A stretch of DNA of 64,000 nt, from positions 2,357,500 to 2,421,499 of the forward strand of contig NZ_JBAJNO010000008.1 in the NCBI RefSeq assembly GCF_036880985.1. The letters run 5' to 3'. Both the position numbers and the translations under genes were made by a program. Shown here piece by piece: positions 34,806-43,496 of this stretch. This DNA is from Limibacter armeniacum (GTDB lineage Bacteria > Bacteroidota > Bacteroidia > Cytophagales > Flammeovirgaceae). How positions within the stretch are numbered: position 1 is the first letter of the stretch; each line of letters begins with the position of its first letter. The notes beneath the pieces were generated by a model. The model had not been told where the DNA came from, did no database searches, and was given only the letters and a program-made list of their open reading frames with translations.

Positions 34806-36302
34806 ATGGGAATAAAAGAGGAAAAGTATATTCTGGCAATGGATCAGGGAACGACCAGCTCCAGAGCGATCATATTTGACCATAAAGGGCGTTCAATGGC
34901 ATCAGCCCAAAAAGAATTTAAACAGTATTACCCAAAACCTGGATGGATTGAGCATGACCCTCAAGAAATATGGTATACCCAAGTTTCAGTAGCTGCCGAG
35001 GCAATTGCCAAAATGGGAATCTCAGAATCAGCCTTGGCTGCAATTGGGATTACTAACCAACGAGAAACAACCATACTTTGGGATAAACAAACTGGGAAGC
35101 CTGTCTATAATGCCATCGTCTGGCAAGATCGAAGAACTTCCAATTACTGTGATACACTCAAAGAAAGAGGAATTCAACAGAAGGTCAGAGAAAAAACAGG
35201 GCTTGTGATTGATGCCTATTTCTCGGCAACCAAGATCAAGTGGATTTTGGATAATGTTGAAGGAGTAAGAGAAAGGGCTGAAGCTGGACACATCTTATTT
35301 GGTACAGTGGACTCTTGGCTTATTTGGAAATTTACAAACGGCAAGAAGCACGTGACAGATGTGACTAATGCAAGCCGTACACTACTCTATAATATCAACA
35401 CCCTCGAATGGGATATGGAGCTACTAGAAGTTTTCGATATTCCTGAATCGATCTTACCCGAAGTCTGCTCTTCCAGTGAGGTGTATGGTTATGCAGAAAG
35501 TTTGGGGCATGTACCAATTGCCGGTGTTGCTGGCGACCAGCAAGCGGCATTATTCGGACAGTTGTGTACCGAAAAGGGAATGGTTAAGAATACATATGGA
35601 ACAGGATGTTTTCTGGTAATGAATACAGGTAGTAAACCTGTACCATCCCAAAATAACCTACTTTCAACTATTGCATGGAAAATCGGAGATCGTGTTGATT
35701 ATGCGATAGAAGGAAGTGTATTCGTAGGAGGGGCTGTTGTACAATGGATCCGTGATGGACTTCATTTGATTAAGGATTCAGCTGAAATAGAAAGGCTTGC
35801 TAGAACAGTGGATGATAATGGAGGTGTCTATTTTGTCCCTGCCTTGACAGGTCTAGGCGCTCCTCATTGGGATCAGTACGCTAGAGGGATGATGATTGGA
35901 CTTACTCGAGGTACAACAGCTGGGCATATAGCAAGAGCCGCTCTTGAAAGTATTTGCTTCCAGTCACTTGACCTGATCAAGGCTATGGAAGCTGATACTG
36001 AACTAAAACCAAAGGAACTAAGAGTAGACGGAGGCGCTGTGGTCAATAACCTACTGATTCAATTTCAGTCTGATATTGTTGACTTTCCTGTCGTTAGACC
36101 AGAGACGTTGGAGACAACAGCACTTGGAGTTGCCCAATTAGCGGGACTGGCTGTTGGTTACTGGGAAAGTATTGATGAGTTAAAAGAAAACTGGCGCACC
36201 GAAACTGTTTTTGAATCTAAATTGGCTTCTGAAAAACAGTCATACCTTTACCGTAAGTGGACAAAAGCTTTGGAAAGGTGTAAGGAGTGGGCTGATGATT
36301 AA
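34806..36302 (+). CDS. glpK: Glycerol kinase
   Basis: 498 residues, the usual size of the FGGY-family enzyme. It phosphorylates glycerol to sn-glycerol-3-phosphate using ATP. Marks: the N-terminal phosphate loop [20 protein letters not shown], the active-site region [59 protein letters not shown] and [12 protein letters not shown]. It is co-oriented with glpD, 43 bp apart, and forms a two-gene operon. No glpF facilitator gene is adjacent. The promoter was not found. Confidence 0.97.
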   Translation: MGIKEEKYILAMDQGTTSSRAIIFDHKGRSMASAQKEFKQYYPKPGWIEHDPQEIWYTQVSVAAEAIAKMGISESALAAIGITNQRETTILWDKQTGKPVYNAIVWQDRRTSNYCDTLKERGIQQKVREKTGLVIDAYFSATKIKWILDNVEGVRERAEAGHILFGTVDSWLIWKFTNGKKHVTDVTNASRTLLYNINTLEWDMELLEVFDIPESILPEVCSSSEVYGYAESLGHVPIAGVAGDQQAALFGQLCTEKGMVKNTYGTGCFLVMNTGSKPVPSQNNLLSTIAWKIGDRVDYAIEGSVFVGGAVVQWIRDGLHLIKDSAEIERLARTVDDNGGVYFVPALTGLGAPHWDQYARGMMIGLTRGTTAGHIARAALESICFQSLDLIKAMEADTELKPKELRVDGGAVVNNLLIQFQSDIVDFPVVRPETLETTALGVAQLAGLAVGYWESIDELKENWRTETVFESKLASEKQSYLYRKWTKALERCKEWADD

Positions 36303-36345
36303 TTGTCTAAACTGAAAGTAGATATAACCCAATAAACGAAAAAGC

Positions 36346-37929
36346 ATGAAAAGGAGTGAAATGCTTGACATCTTGAAGGAGTCCCAAGAAAACCAATGGG
36401 ATGTGCTGGTGATTGGAGGCGGTGCTTCTGGGTTGGGAGTAGCTTATGATTCAGCAATGAGAAGTTATAAAACAATTTTGCTGGAGCAGGCTGATTTCGC
36501 AAAAGGTACTTCGAGTAGGAGTACAAAACTCGTTCACGGAGGAGTGCGGTACTTAGCACAAGGAGATGTCACCTTGGTAAGAGAAGCGTTGGTGGAAAGA
36601 GGATTGCTACGAGAAAATGCGCCACACCTTGTGTCTAATCAGGCTTTTATTATCCCTACATACGACTGGTGGGAAACACCTTATTACGCAGCAGGGCTGA
36701 AAGTTTATGATATGATGGCAGGCAATCTGGGGTTAGGGCCTTCTGAGCAGATTTCCAAAGAAGAAACATTGGAAGCAATTCCAAATTTGAATAAGGATGG
36801 TCTTACAGGGGGGATCATTTACTATGATGGACAGTTCGATGACGCTAGACTCGCTATCAGTTTGGCACAGTCAGCTGTGGATTATGAAGGAGTTTTGGTC
36901 AATTATATGAAGGTGGTTGGTTTGATGAAAGATACTGCCGGAAATATAGTTGGTGCTGTTGCAAAAGATATGGAATCAGGAGAGGAATTTCAGATCAAAG
37001 CAAAAGTAGTAATTAATGCAACCGGAGTATTTGTGGATGACATTCTGAAAATGGATAATCCTAGTTCTGAAAAAACAATCCAACCAAGTCAAGGGGTGCA
37101 TATTGTATTGGATAAACATTTCCTGCAAGGTGATACTGCCATTATGATTCCCAAAACAGATGATGGAAGGGTGCTTTTTGCTGTACCGTGGCACCAAAAG
37201 GTGGTGGTCGGCACAACGGATACCCCATTAGAAAAGCTCTCATTGGAACCACGTGCTTTGGAAGCAGAGATCGATTTTATTCTTCAAACAGCGGGAAAAT
37301 ACTTAGTGGAAATGCCAAAGCCAGAAGATGTGCTTAGCGTTTTTGCAGGCTTGAGACCTTTGGCTGTAAACAACGGTGATACTAATACGCATACCAAAGG
37401 TATTTCAAGAAGCCATAAACTGATCAGGTCTACTTCTAACTTATTGTCAATTGTTGGTGGAAAATGGACGACATTCAGGAAAATGGGAGAGGATGTGATG
37501 GATACGGCTGTCAAAGTAGGGAAACTGCATAACCGAAAATCTATTACAAAAAATGCCCTGATTCATGGTTACACCAAACGGTTTGAGCGGGAAGATCCTT
37601 TACATGTTTATGGAAATGATCAGCTCAAAATCAGAAAGAAAATAGAATTGAGTCCTTATTTGGGTGAAAAACTTCACCCAAATTTACCTTACCTGAAAGC
37701 ACAAGTGGTATGGGCAGTAGAGGAGGAAATGGCTAGAACAGTGGAGGATGTCTTGGCAAGAAGAACAAGGGCCTTATTACTGGATGCCAAAGCCAGTATT
37801 GAAATAGCTCCAGCCGTAGCTGAAATAATGGCGTCCTTACTCAAAAAGGATAAAGATTGGGAAATAGAACAGGTAAATGAGTATACTGAATTGGCACATG
37901 GTTATATGATAGACCAATACCATTCTTGA
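36346..37929 (+). CDS. glpD: Glycerol-3-phosphate dehydrogenase (FAD, quinone-linked)
   Basis: 527 residues. It oxidises glycerol-3-phosphate to dihydroxyacetone phosphate at the inner membrane and reduces quinone. The N-terminal FAD-binding motif is VLVIGGGASGLGVAYDSAMR. Then come GTSSRSTKLVHGGVRYL, the substrate-region FAVPWHQKVVVGTTDTPLE, FAGLRPLAV, and LLSIVGGKWTTFRKMGEDVMD. The C-terminal domain (~residues 400-520) contains the typical VVWAVEEEMARTVEDVLARRTRALLLDAKA. It is the second gene of a two-gene operon with glpK and feeds electrons to the menaquinone pool. Confidence 0.97.
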   Translation: MKRSEMLDILKESQENQWDVLVIGGGASGLGVAYDSAMRSYKTILLEQADFAKGTSSRSTKLVHGGVRYLAQGDVTLVREALVERGLLRENAPHLVSNQAFIIPTYDWWETPYYAAGLKVYDMMAGNLGLGPSEQISKEETLEAIPNLNKDGLTGGIIYYDGQFDDARLAISLAQSAVDYEGVLVNYMKVVGLMKDTAGNIVGAVAKDMESGEEFQIKAKVVINATGVFVDDILKMDNPSSEKTIQPSQGVHIVLDKHFLQGDTAIMIPKTDDGRVLFAVPWHQKVVVGTTDTPLEKLSLEPRALEAEIDFILQTAGKYLVEMPKPEDVLSVFAGLRPLAVNNGDTNTHTKGISRSHKLIRSTSNLLSIVGGKWTTFRKMGEDVMDTAVKVGKLHNRKSITKNALIHGYTKRFEREDPLHVYGNDQLKIRKKIELSPYLGEKLHPNLPYLKAQVVWAVEEEMARTVEDVLARRTRALLLDAKASIEIAPAVAEIMASLLKKDKDWEIEQVNEYTELAHGYMIDQYHS

Positions 37930-37938
37930 TTTCAACCA

Positions 37939-37975
37939 AAAACACCTTTCAATTGACTTTATTGAAAGGTGTTTT
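37939..37975. terminator. Bidirectional terminator after glpKD
   Basis: A 15-bp perfect stem (37939-37953 with 37961-37975), A-rich before and T-rich after, shared with the convergent small gene. Confidence 0.9.
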
Positions 37976-37982
37976 GCTATTC

Positions 37983-38333
37983 TTATAACTCATTCAAGCC
38001 CATCAAGCTCAAAAGTGACTCTAAAAAACCATTGAAATCTTCCGGAAAATCATTAACCCCTGAAGAAACCAGTACATGCTCCCTAAATACAATCCGAACT
38101 TTCCATTTTGTATCACCAGCATCACTAGATGCTCCTTCATATGTATCTTTCCATCTCAAATTGGTCAATGAATTAAAAAAATACATCCATTCCTCATTCA
38201 GTGGGCTATATGCATGCGTGTTTTTTCCAGCAGGGCTTACTTTTGTATAATATAAAGTTAGCTCCTTGTTTTTGACCATAATTGTCACACCTGAAGCCAA
38301 AGAAATTTCCACCTCAAAGATCAGTTTATCCAT
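37983..38333 (-). CDS. Small hypothetical protein
   Basis: 116 residues, not recognised. No signal peptide or membrane helix. The pattern of strands (LIFEVEISLASGVTIMV, ELTLYYTKVS, WKVRIVFREHVLVS) and the final helix (DFPEDFNGFLESLLSLMG) suggest a small beta-rich fold. It is convergent with glpD and divergent from menC. The minus-strand frame is preferred because of its position against the shared terminator; the overlapping plus-strand frame looks like a shadow. Confidence 0.65.
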   Translation of the reverse strand: MDKLIFEVEISLASGVTIMVKNKELTLYYTKVSPAGKNTHAYSPLNEEWMYFFNSLTNLRWKDTYEGASSDAGDTKWKVRIVFREHVLVSSGVNDFPEDFNGFLESLLSLMGLNEL

Positions 38334-38426
38334 ATAGTTACAATGTTTCAGTCTTTATTTTTGTTGCCTAATGTCTATTATCTACCTTTAGCTCTTTATT
38401 GAACTATATCATCATACATACTCCAC

Positions 38427-39485
38427 ATGATAAACATCGAATATAAGAAACATATTCTACGCTTCAATTTTCCTGCAAAAACTTCCAGAGGGGCAATGGA
38501 TGTAAAGCCAACCTACTTTATCAAACTAACCGATACAGAAAACCCTGAGTGGTTTGGTGTTGGCGAATGTAGTATGTTGCCTGGATTAAGTATTGATGAT
38601 GACGTTAATTATGAAATTTATCTGGCGAGCTTTTGCCAAAGCCTGATGCATCTTCAAGACATCAAAAGTATTGATGAACTGCATGATATCAGTAACTTCC
38701 CGAGTATAAAGTTTGGTCTTGAAATGGCTGTTAGAGATTTTCAGCGAAACAAGAACAAAAAACTGTTTAGCAATGGTTTTGCAGAAGGAGAAATTCGTAT
38801 CCCAATAAATGGTTTGGTCTGGATGGGTAATAAGAACTTCATGCTGGAGCAAGTCAAGACAAAAATTGAGAAAGGGTTTGACTGCATTAAAATTAAGGTT
38901 GGTGCCATTAATTTTGATGAGGAACTGGAAGTGATTAAATCTATCAGAGATACTTTTTCCTCTGATGAGATTACAATCAGGTTAGATGCCAATGGAGCTT
39001 TCAAACCGGGTTCAGATGCCCAAGAAAAGTTGCTAAGGCTATCCGAATTTGAAATCCATTCGATAGAACAGCCAATTATGGCTAAACAATGGGAAGAAAT
39101 GGCAGCCCTCTGTGCTCAGACACCTATCCCGATTGCTTTAGATGAGGAATTAATCGGTGTAATGCCAGACCATAGAAACCAACTGCTAGACATGATCAAG
39201 CCACAGCATATCATTCTTAAACCATCTCTGATTGGAGGTTTTACTGATGCTAAAGACTGGATTGAAAAAGCGGAAAGTAAAGATATAGGATGGTGGGTTA
39301 CATCAGCACTTGAGTCAAATATTGGCTTGAATGCCATTTGTCAGTTTACTGCCAATTATGACATCAAGATGCCTCAAGGTTTAGGAACTGGACAGTTGTA
39401 CCATAATAATATTGATTCGCCATTGACTATTGAGAATGGTGAAATCTATTATGACAATAATAAAGACTGGGGGAAGGTTTTCTAA
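38427..39485 (+). CDS. menC: o-Succinylbenzoate synthase (enolase superfamily)
   Basis: 352 residues. Enolase-superfamily marks in the barrel: FDCIKIKVGAINFDEEL (the Lys-x-Lys pair), ITIRLDANGAF, IHSIEQP, PIALDEELIG, and the C-terminal Lys in HIILKPSLIGGF. In OSBS these residues bind Mg2+ and eliminate water from SHCHC, the MenD-derived product. The N-terminal capping domain (WFGVGECSML) fits the Bacteroidota MenC group. Some relatives are dipeptide epimerases, so the call is by overall pattern; menD elsewhere in the window supports menaquinone biosynthesis. It is a single-gene unit. Confidence 0.85.
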   Translation: MINIEYKKHILRFNFPAKTSRGAMDVKPTYFIKLTDTENPEWFGVGECSMLPGLSIDDDVNYEIYLASFCQSLMHLQDIKSIDELHDISNFPSIKFGLEMAVRDFQRNKNKKLFSNGFAEGEIRIPINGLVWMGNKNFMLEQVKTKIEKGFDCIKIKVGAINFDEELEVIKSIRDTFSSDEITIRLDANGAFKPGSDAQEKLLRLSEFEIHSIEQPIMAKQWEEMAALCAQTPIPIALDEELIGVMPDHRNQLLDMIKPQHIILKPSLIGGFTDAKDWIEKAESKDIGWWVTSALESNIGLNAICQFTANYDIKMPQGLGTGQLYHNNIDSPLTIENGEIYYDNNKDWGKVF

Positions 39486-39509
39486 CAATCAATTGATCCC
39501 AATGAAATG

Positions 39510-39548
39510 GTCCTATTGAGAGTGTAAAATGTAGACTCTCAATGGGAC
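39510..39548. terminator. Bidirectional terminator after menC
   Basis: A 14-bp stem with one wobble pair (39510-39523 with 39535-39548), followed by a T-run on the plus strand; shared with the convergent Mpo1-like gene. Confidence 0.85.
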
Positions 39549-39555
39549 TTTTTTA

Positions 39556-39876
39556 TTATGGTCTGAACTTCTCTTTTCCAATCAGCAAATGCCAAAAAAG
39601 TATAAAGTCTGAAGCAAGGCTCCAAAGTGGATATTGAAAAGTAGCAGGCTTGTTTTTTTCAAAGAAGAAATGACCAACCCAAGCAAAACCATAACCAATT
39701 ATGGGGAGTGTATAAAGGAATGTCCACTGTTGGGTGAATATGGCATAAAATAGAACCCCAAATAGGATAGAGGTTCCAACAAAATGAAGCGTTCTACAGG
39801 TTGGGTTCATGTGTTCAGAAAGGTAGAAAGGGTAAAACTCTTTCAAGCTTTGGTAGCGTTTTTCTTTTGTTTCCAT
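39556..39876 (-). CDS. Mpo1-like (DUF962) membrane protein
   Basis: 106 residues. Two or three hydrophobic helices (LHFVGTSILFGVLFYAIF, FLYTLPIIGYGFAWVGHFFFE, LASDFILFWHLLIG). The family signature is plain: FYPFYLSEHMNPTCRTLHFVGT and GYGFAWVGHFFFEKNKPATFQYPLWSL, with the conserved His residues that bind iron in the yeast enzyme Mpo1. Mpo1 is a dioxygenase that shortens 2-hydroxy fatty acids by alpha-oxidation. Whether the bacterial protein does the same is inference. It lies downstream of the DUF4159 gene, but a hairpin lies between them. Confidence 0.88.
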   Translation of the reverse strand: METKEKRYQSLKEFYPFYLSEHMNPTCRTLHFVGTSILFGVLFYAIFTQQWTFLYTLPIIGYGFAWVGHFFFEKNKPATFQYPLWSLASDFILFWHLLIGKEKFRP

Positions 39877-39900
39877 GTGTGTTTATTGAATAAGCCAAAA

Positions 39901-39930
39901 TAATAAGGGGTCACTTGTGACCCCTTATTA
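39901..39930 (-). terminator. Terminator of the DUF4159 gene
   Basis: A near-perfect 14-bp palindrome (39901-39914 with 39917-39930) with a 2-nt centre, placed ~33 bp past the stop codon. The T-tail is short on the minus strand. Confidence 0.7.
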
Positions 39931-39963
39931 TATTAAATTATATTGGAATAATTAAATGCTAAT

Positions 39964-40635
39964 CTAATAATTCATACATGCGAAAGCGAGAATATTAGCG
40001 CCCATTTCAAGAGCCTTTCTTCTAACCTCTTCAGGGTTATTGTATATGGATTGATCTTCCCAGCCGTTACCCAAGTCACATTCATAGGAATAGAAACAAA
40101 TCAGCCTGCCTTCATAGACAAGACCAAACCCTTGAGCAGGTTTTCCATCGTGCTCGTGGATCTTAGGCAAGCCATCAGGGAAACTAAATTTCTGATGATA
40201 GATCGGGTGATCGAATGGCAACTCGATAAAGTCTAACTCTGGGAATACTTTCTTCATTTCGACCCTTACAAACTTGTCTAGCCCGTAGTTGTCATCAATG
40301 TGTAAAAATCCACCTGAAATAAGGTAATTTCTTAGGTTTTCAGCTTCCTGATCAGAAAAGACCACATTACCATGTCCAGTCATATATATGTATGGATAGA
40401 CAAATATTTCGGAACTCCCAACCTCAACCACCTCATCTTCAGGGTTGATATTGGTACCCAAATTCCTGTTACAATAGTCAATCAGGTTTGGTAAAGCTGT
40501 TTTGTTGGCATACCAGTCACCGCCACCATTGTACTTTAGCTTGGCAACTTTAAAAGCATAGTTTTGTCCTGATACCAATGAAGTTTGCATCAAGAAAAAC
40601 AGTAGCATTGGAATTAGATAAATTACTCTTGTCAT
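39964..40635 (-). CDS. DUF4159 domain protein, exported
   Basis: 223 residues from the internal Met MTRVIYLIP, which begins a classical signal peptide (hydrophobic LLFFLMQTSLV, then SGQ); a Met at 40665 would add ten polar residues. The mature part matches DUF4159 (VAKLKYNGGGDWYANKTALPNLIDYC, YMTGHGNVVFSDQEAENLRNYLISGGFLHIDDNYG). These look like a Rossmann/GATase-like fold, with a His-Gly pair and the ISGGFLHIDD motif. The family is frequent in Bacteroidota but its function is not known to me. It follows rsmE closely, so co-transcription is possible. Confidence 0.88.
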   Translation of the reverse strand: MTRVIYLIPMLLFFLMQTSLVSGQNYAFKVAKLKYNGGGDWYANKTALPNLIDYCNRNLGTNINPEDEVVEVGSSEIFVYPYIYMTGHGNVVFSDQEAENLRNYLISGGFLHIDDNYGLDKFVRVEMKKVFPELDFIELPFDHPIYHQKFSFPDGLPKIHEHDGKPAQGFGLVYEGRLICFYSYECDLGNGWEDQSIYNNPEEVRRKALEMGANILAFACMNY

Positions 40636-40718
40636 GTATGCGGATTGGTTGATATTTATATTCAAGGGTTTTGATCAGTATACGAAATAAGCAATGTGTA
40701 TGGCTAAAAACAGTTCTG

Positions 40719-41426
40719 TCAGATATTTTTAAGGTTCAGGATATGACAGGCAGCTAATGCAGCGGTTTCTGTTCTCAAACGACTTTTCCCTAGGCTTACA
40801 GCTTCAAATCCACTTTCTGTAGCCATTGCTACTTCTTCTGGAGTAAAGCCTCCTTCAGGACCAATCAAGACACAATACTTTTTACTTGGTGCTGCTTCCT
40901 TGAAGAGGTGTTTGTCAGGGTCTTCAGGGACATAGCAGATATATTTTTCGTCATCGTCGCAACTGCTCAAAAATGATTTCAGAGAAACCATTTCATCTAT
41001 TTCAGGCAGGTAGCTTTTCTGAGACTGTTTCATGGCAGATACAGCTATTTTCTTGACTCTTTCTGTCTTGACTACAGTCCGCTCAGAGTTATTTGTTTTG
41101 ATAAATGTGATTCGGTCAATACCCAACTCAACAGCCTTCTCAACAAAATACTCAATCCTGTCCATGTTTTTGGTAGGGGCTACCGCAATATGAATTCCGT
41201 AGCCTCCAAGTTTGGACTCGTATTCATAATGTACAATTTTAAGTTGACTTTTCTTAGGGTCAGGTTTGGTAATTTCGGCTTCATATTGGCCTCCTTTACC
41301 GTCAGTCAGTAGTACACTGTCTCCCGCCTTCAACCTTAACACCTTCGCTACGTGCCTAGAATCATCTGCATTCAACTCTACAGATGTTAAATTTTCATTC
41401 AGATCCGGATGATAAAAAATCCTCAT
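40719..41426 (-). CDS. rsmE: 16S rRNA (uracil1498-N3)-methyltransferase
   Basis: 235 residues from MRIFYHPDL; a Met ten residues upstream (41456) lacks the family pattern. RsmE is a SPOUT-class methyltransferase acting on U1498 in the 30S decoding centre. The N-terminal PUA-like domain (ADDSRHVAKVLRLKAGDSVLLTDGKGG) is followed by the SPOUT trefoil knot with LIGPEGGFTPEEV and the signature SLGKSRLRTETAALAA. A possible -7 element lies ~105 bp upstream. It is probably the first gene before the DUF4159 gene. Confidence 0.96.
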   Translation of the reverse strand: MRIFYHPDLNENLTSVELNADDSRHVAKVLRLKAGDSVLLTDGKGGQYEAEITKPDPKKSQLKIVHYEYESKLGGYGIHIAVAPTKNMDRIEYFVEKAVELGIDRITFIKTNNSERTVVKTERVKKIAVSAMKQSQKSYLPEIDEMVSLKSFLSSCDDDEKYICYVPEDPDKHLFKEAAPSKKYCVLIGPEGGFTPEEVAMATESGFEAVSLGKSRLRTETAALAACHILNLKNI

Positions 41427-41528
41427 TTTTCTACTTTTAAAAAATTCAATTTTCAAATAGTGACTTTTCCTTTAAATAGGCAAACTGCATTTTCCTGATT
41501 TAGGAAATATTGATATTTCTTTTGCCTG

Positions 41529-41536
41529 CAAACTTA
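41529..41536 (-). promoter_or_regulatory. Candidate rsmE -7 element
   Basis: TAAGTTTG on the minus strand, an exact TAnnTTTG match ~105 bp upstream of the rsmE start; no good -33 TTG was seen. Confidence 0.35.
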
Positions 41537-41731
41537 AGAAAAGGATAGTCTTGTATTGAAAAAGTAATATATTAGCGATACTTAGGTACATGTTTAATGA
41601 TGACCTGATTTTAGAAAAAACCGAGGGGAATGATAAGTGGTTGATGTTCAATTCAAGTGAATCGCTTTGTCTGGATTAGACCACAAAGATCAGTAAATGA
41701 CTAAGACCTCTTACTACTGACTATATTCTGA

Positions 41732-42184
41732 ATGATGTACAAAAATGAAATCAGTAAATATGAGAATGCTTCAAGGTGTGTACATCGCCTGCTGAAGGGG
41801 GTGCGGTATTTCCCATTGGAGAAGCTGTATTATGAGTTGAATCTGTTTTTTGACATTCAACAGCCTTCCACATTGGAAGATGCAGTTGCTACCCTAAATG
41901 CAAAAGAAAACACTTTTGTATTATTACATAAGCACTATTGCTTGCTGCTGAACCTTAAGCAAGGTGCCCAAAGTTATATTAATGGTAACTTTCCTGAGGG
42001 AGATTGGCAGTCTGAAGAAAAAGTGTTACACTATTTTATTCTAGAGAAGGTTTTTGGCATTATGTGTCAAGCCCAATTGGGCAGTCAGATAATCAAGACA
42101 GCCAATAGGATAGAGGCATGCATTGACGCCGTTAAGAAATGCACGGCAGATTATGCCATCATTAGAACCAGCTATTTGGATTAA
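41732..42184 (+). CDS. Hypothetical protein
   Basis: 150 residues, not recognised. Mostly helical, cysteine-containing (five Cys), no signal peptide. Segments such as YENASRCVHRLLKGVRYFPLEKLYYELNLFFDI and IEACIDAVKKCTADYAIIRT do not suggest a known family. Two tandem ATGs open the frame. It is a single gene between the divergent rsmE unit and the yceD unit; I saw no clear terminator after it. Confidence 0.62.
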   Translation: MMYKNEISKYENASRCVHRLLKGVRYFPLEKLYYELNLFFDIQQPSTLEDAVATLNAKENTFVLLHKHYCLLLNLKQGAQSYINGNFPEGDWQSEEKVLHYFILEKVFGIMCQAQLGSQIIKTANRIEACIDAVKKCTADYAIIRTSYLD

Positions 42185-42313
42185 TAAGGGAATCAAACGC
42201 TAAACCCGTTTTAGAAGCGGTCACGTGATTGCCTTATTATACTTCTCTCAGTACCCTGTTTCCCTGTTCTATTAGGGGAATGTAAATTTTGTAATATTTT
42301 ACAGGGAGAAGTT

Positions 42314-42342
42314 TTTGAATCATATATTTATTAGTAAATTTG
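42314..42342 (+). promoter_or_regulatory. Candidate yceD-rpmF promoter
   Basis: TTTG (42314-42317) and TAAATTTG (42335-42342), separated by 17 bp. Transcription would start only about 5-10 nt before the GTG codons, so the mRNA may be nearly leaderless. Confidence 0.42.
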
Positions 42343-42354
42343 CAAGCCTAAAAC

Positions 42355-42951
42355 GTGACAGTGGTGAAAAAGAAAGCCAATAACGCGTACAGCATCGATA
42401 TCTACAACCTTTCAGAAGGTAAGAAGTATGAGTTTTCATTCCATGTAGATAATTCTCTGTTTGAGATGTTCTCATCTAACTTGGCAGAGGCTATTGATGC
42501 CGATGTGGAGGTCCTCCTTTCAAAAGGTGCCACCACGATTCAGGTAGACCTGAAGATTAAGGGAGAAACAACCCTGATTTGTGATCGCAGTCTCGATTCA
42601 TTCAATCACCCGATAGAGGTGGAGGAGAGAATTTATTTTAAATTTGGAGATCACTTTGAAGAGTTGGATGACAACTTGATCATGATACCTGAAAATGAAT
42701 TGAGTTTGGATTTGTCTCAGGCGCTCTATGATATTATTTCATTGGAGATTCCGATCAAAAAAATCCATCCTGATCTGAGGACAGAAGAAGATGAAGAAGA
42801 CTTTGATGACGAAGAAGCTGATCTTGGACTTCTTTTCTTTACGACTGCTGATGATAAGGACGAGGAAATCGATGATGAAGGTGAGGAGGATGACGATGAT
42901 GATGACAAACCAATCGACCCTCGTTGGGAACAATTGAAAAAACTTAAGTAG
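42355..42951 (+). CDS. yceD: YceD/DUF177 protein
   Basis: 198 residues. The N-terminal beta-rich domain matches the YceD/DUF177 family that precedes rpmF in most bacteria and is linked to 23S rRNA accumulation. The C-terminus ends in the family motif DPRWEQLKKLK. Between them lies a very acidic stretch (residues ~140-188; DEEDFDDEEAD and EEIDDEGEEDDDDDDK). A stop codon sits just upstream in frame and there is no ATG near the start, so translation begins at one of three GTG codons (42355, 42361 or 42364); relatives suggest the third. It is co-transcribed with rpmF, 21 bp apart. Confidence 0.9.
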   Translation: MTVVKKKANNAYSIDIYNLSEGKKYEFSFHVDNSLFEMFSSNLAEAIDADVEVLLSKGATTIQVDLKIKGETTLICDRSLDSFNHPIEVEERIYFKFGDHFEELDDNLIMIPENELSLDLSQALYDIISLEIPIKKIHPDLRTEEDEEDFDDEEADLGLLFFTTADDKDEEIDDEGEEDDDDDDKPIDPRWEQLKKLK

Positions 42952-42972
42952 CAACATAAAAGAATTCTAAAA

Positions 42973-43176
42973 ATGGCGCATCCTAAACGAAAGATCTCGA
43001 GAACTCGTAGAGACAAGAGAAGAACGCACAAAAAGCTTAGCACTCCTACATTGAGCGCTTGTCCTACAACAGGTGAGGTTCACTTGAGACATAGAGCTTA
43101 CTGGTCTGAAGGTAAAATGTACTACAGAGGCCAAGTGGTAATCGACAACAGCACTGAAGAAGAAGTAGCTGAATAG
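42973..43176 (+). CDS. rpmF: 50S ribosomal protein L32
   Basis: 67 residues, basic. The N-terminus [21 protein letters not shown] and the middle [16 protein letters not shown] are typical. The zinc-binding cysteines of some L32 proteins are reduced to one (ACPTTGE), so this is a non-zinc form common in the phylum. It is part of the large ribosomal subunit near the peptidyl-transferase region. Second gene of the yceD-rpmF unit; a terminator follows, so fabH is a separate unit here. Confidence 0.96.
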   Translation: MAHPKRKISRTRRDKRRTHKKLSTPTLSACPTTGEVHLRHRAYWSEGKMYYRGQVVIDNSTEEEVAE

Positions 43177-43201
43177 GCTCTTGATCTTCATGACTTTATA
43201 T

Positions 43202-43233
43202 AAAAGGAGTTTCCTTTAATGGAAACTCCTTTT
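43202..43233 (+). terminator. rpmF terminator
   Basis: A 13-bp perfect stem (43202-43214 with 43221-43233), 6-nt loop, T-run after. Confidence 0.9.
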
Positions 43234-43496
43234 TTTATGCTTGAAATCCTACCCAATCAATATTCTGTAAACGCCCAATTTATCTAACATAGATTCTGTT
43301 TGGTTGCGCAAAATTTAAATTCCTGAAACCAAACTTCACTTTAAACCCTTTTTCAATGGTTCTTTGTTAGGAAAATAGCCGTGGACTCTCTTATATTTGG
43401 GGCTATTCTAAGGATTGTATCAATAATTCTTAGAGAAAAACAATTAACAACCTGACAGTCGATTTTTTTTCTTCTGTCTTATAAATAATGCCTTGC
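43234..43496. other. Intergenic region rpmF-fabH
   Basis: No ORF. The exact -7-type sequence TATATTTG is at 43392-43399, but the nearest upstream TTTG is 25 bp away, so the promoter match is incomplete. plsX, which often lies here in other bacteria, is absent. Confidence 0.45.

Noticed and set aside
37969-38250. Plus-strand frame overlapping the small gene after glpD
   Set aside because: It starts inside the terminator hairpin and competes with a better minus-strand frame.
40950-40975. A further GCAACTGC match inside rsmE
   Set aside because: It lies in coding sequence and the flanks do not match the intergenic repeat; treated as chance.
42726-43043. Ser-rich minus-strand frame opposite yceD
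   Set aside because: The Ser run is the complement of the Asp/Glu codons of the acidic YceD insert; it also runs across the yceD-rpmF junction.
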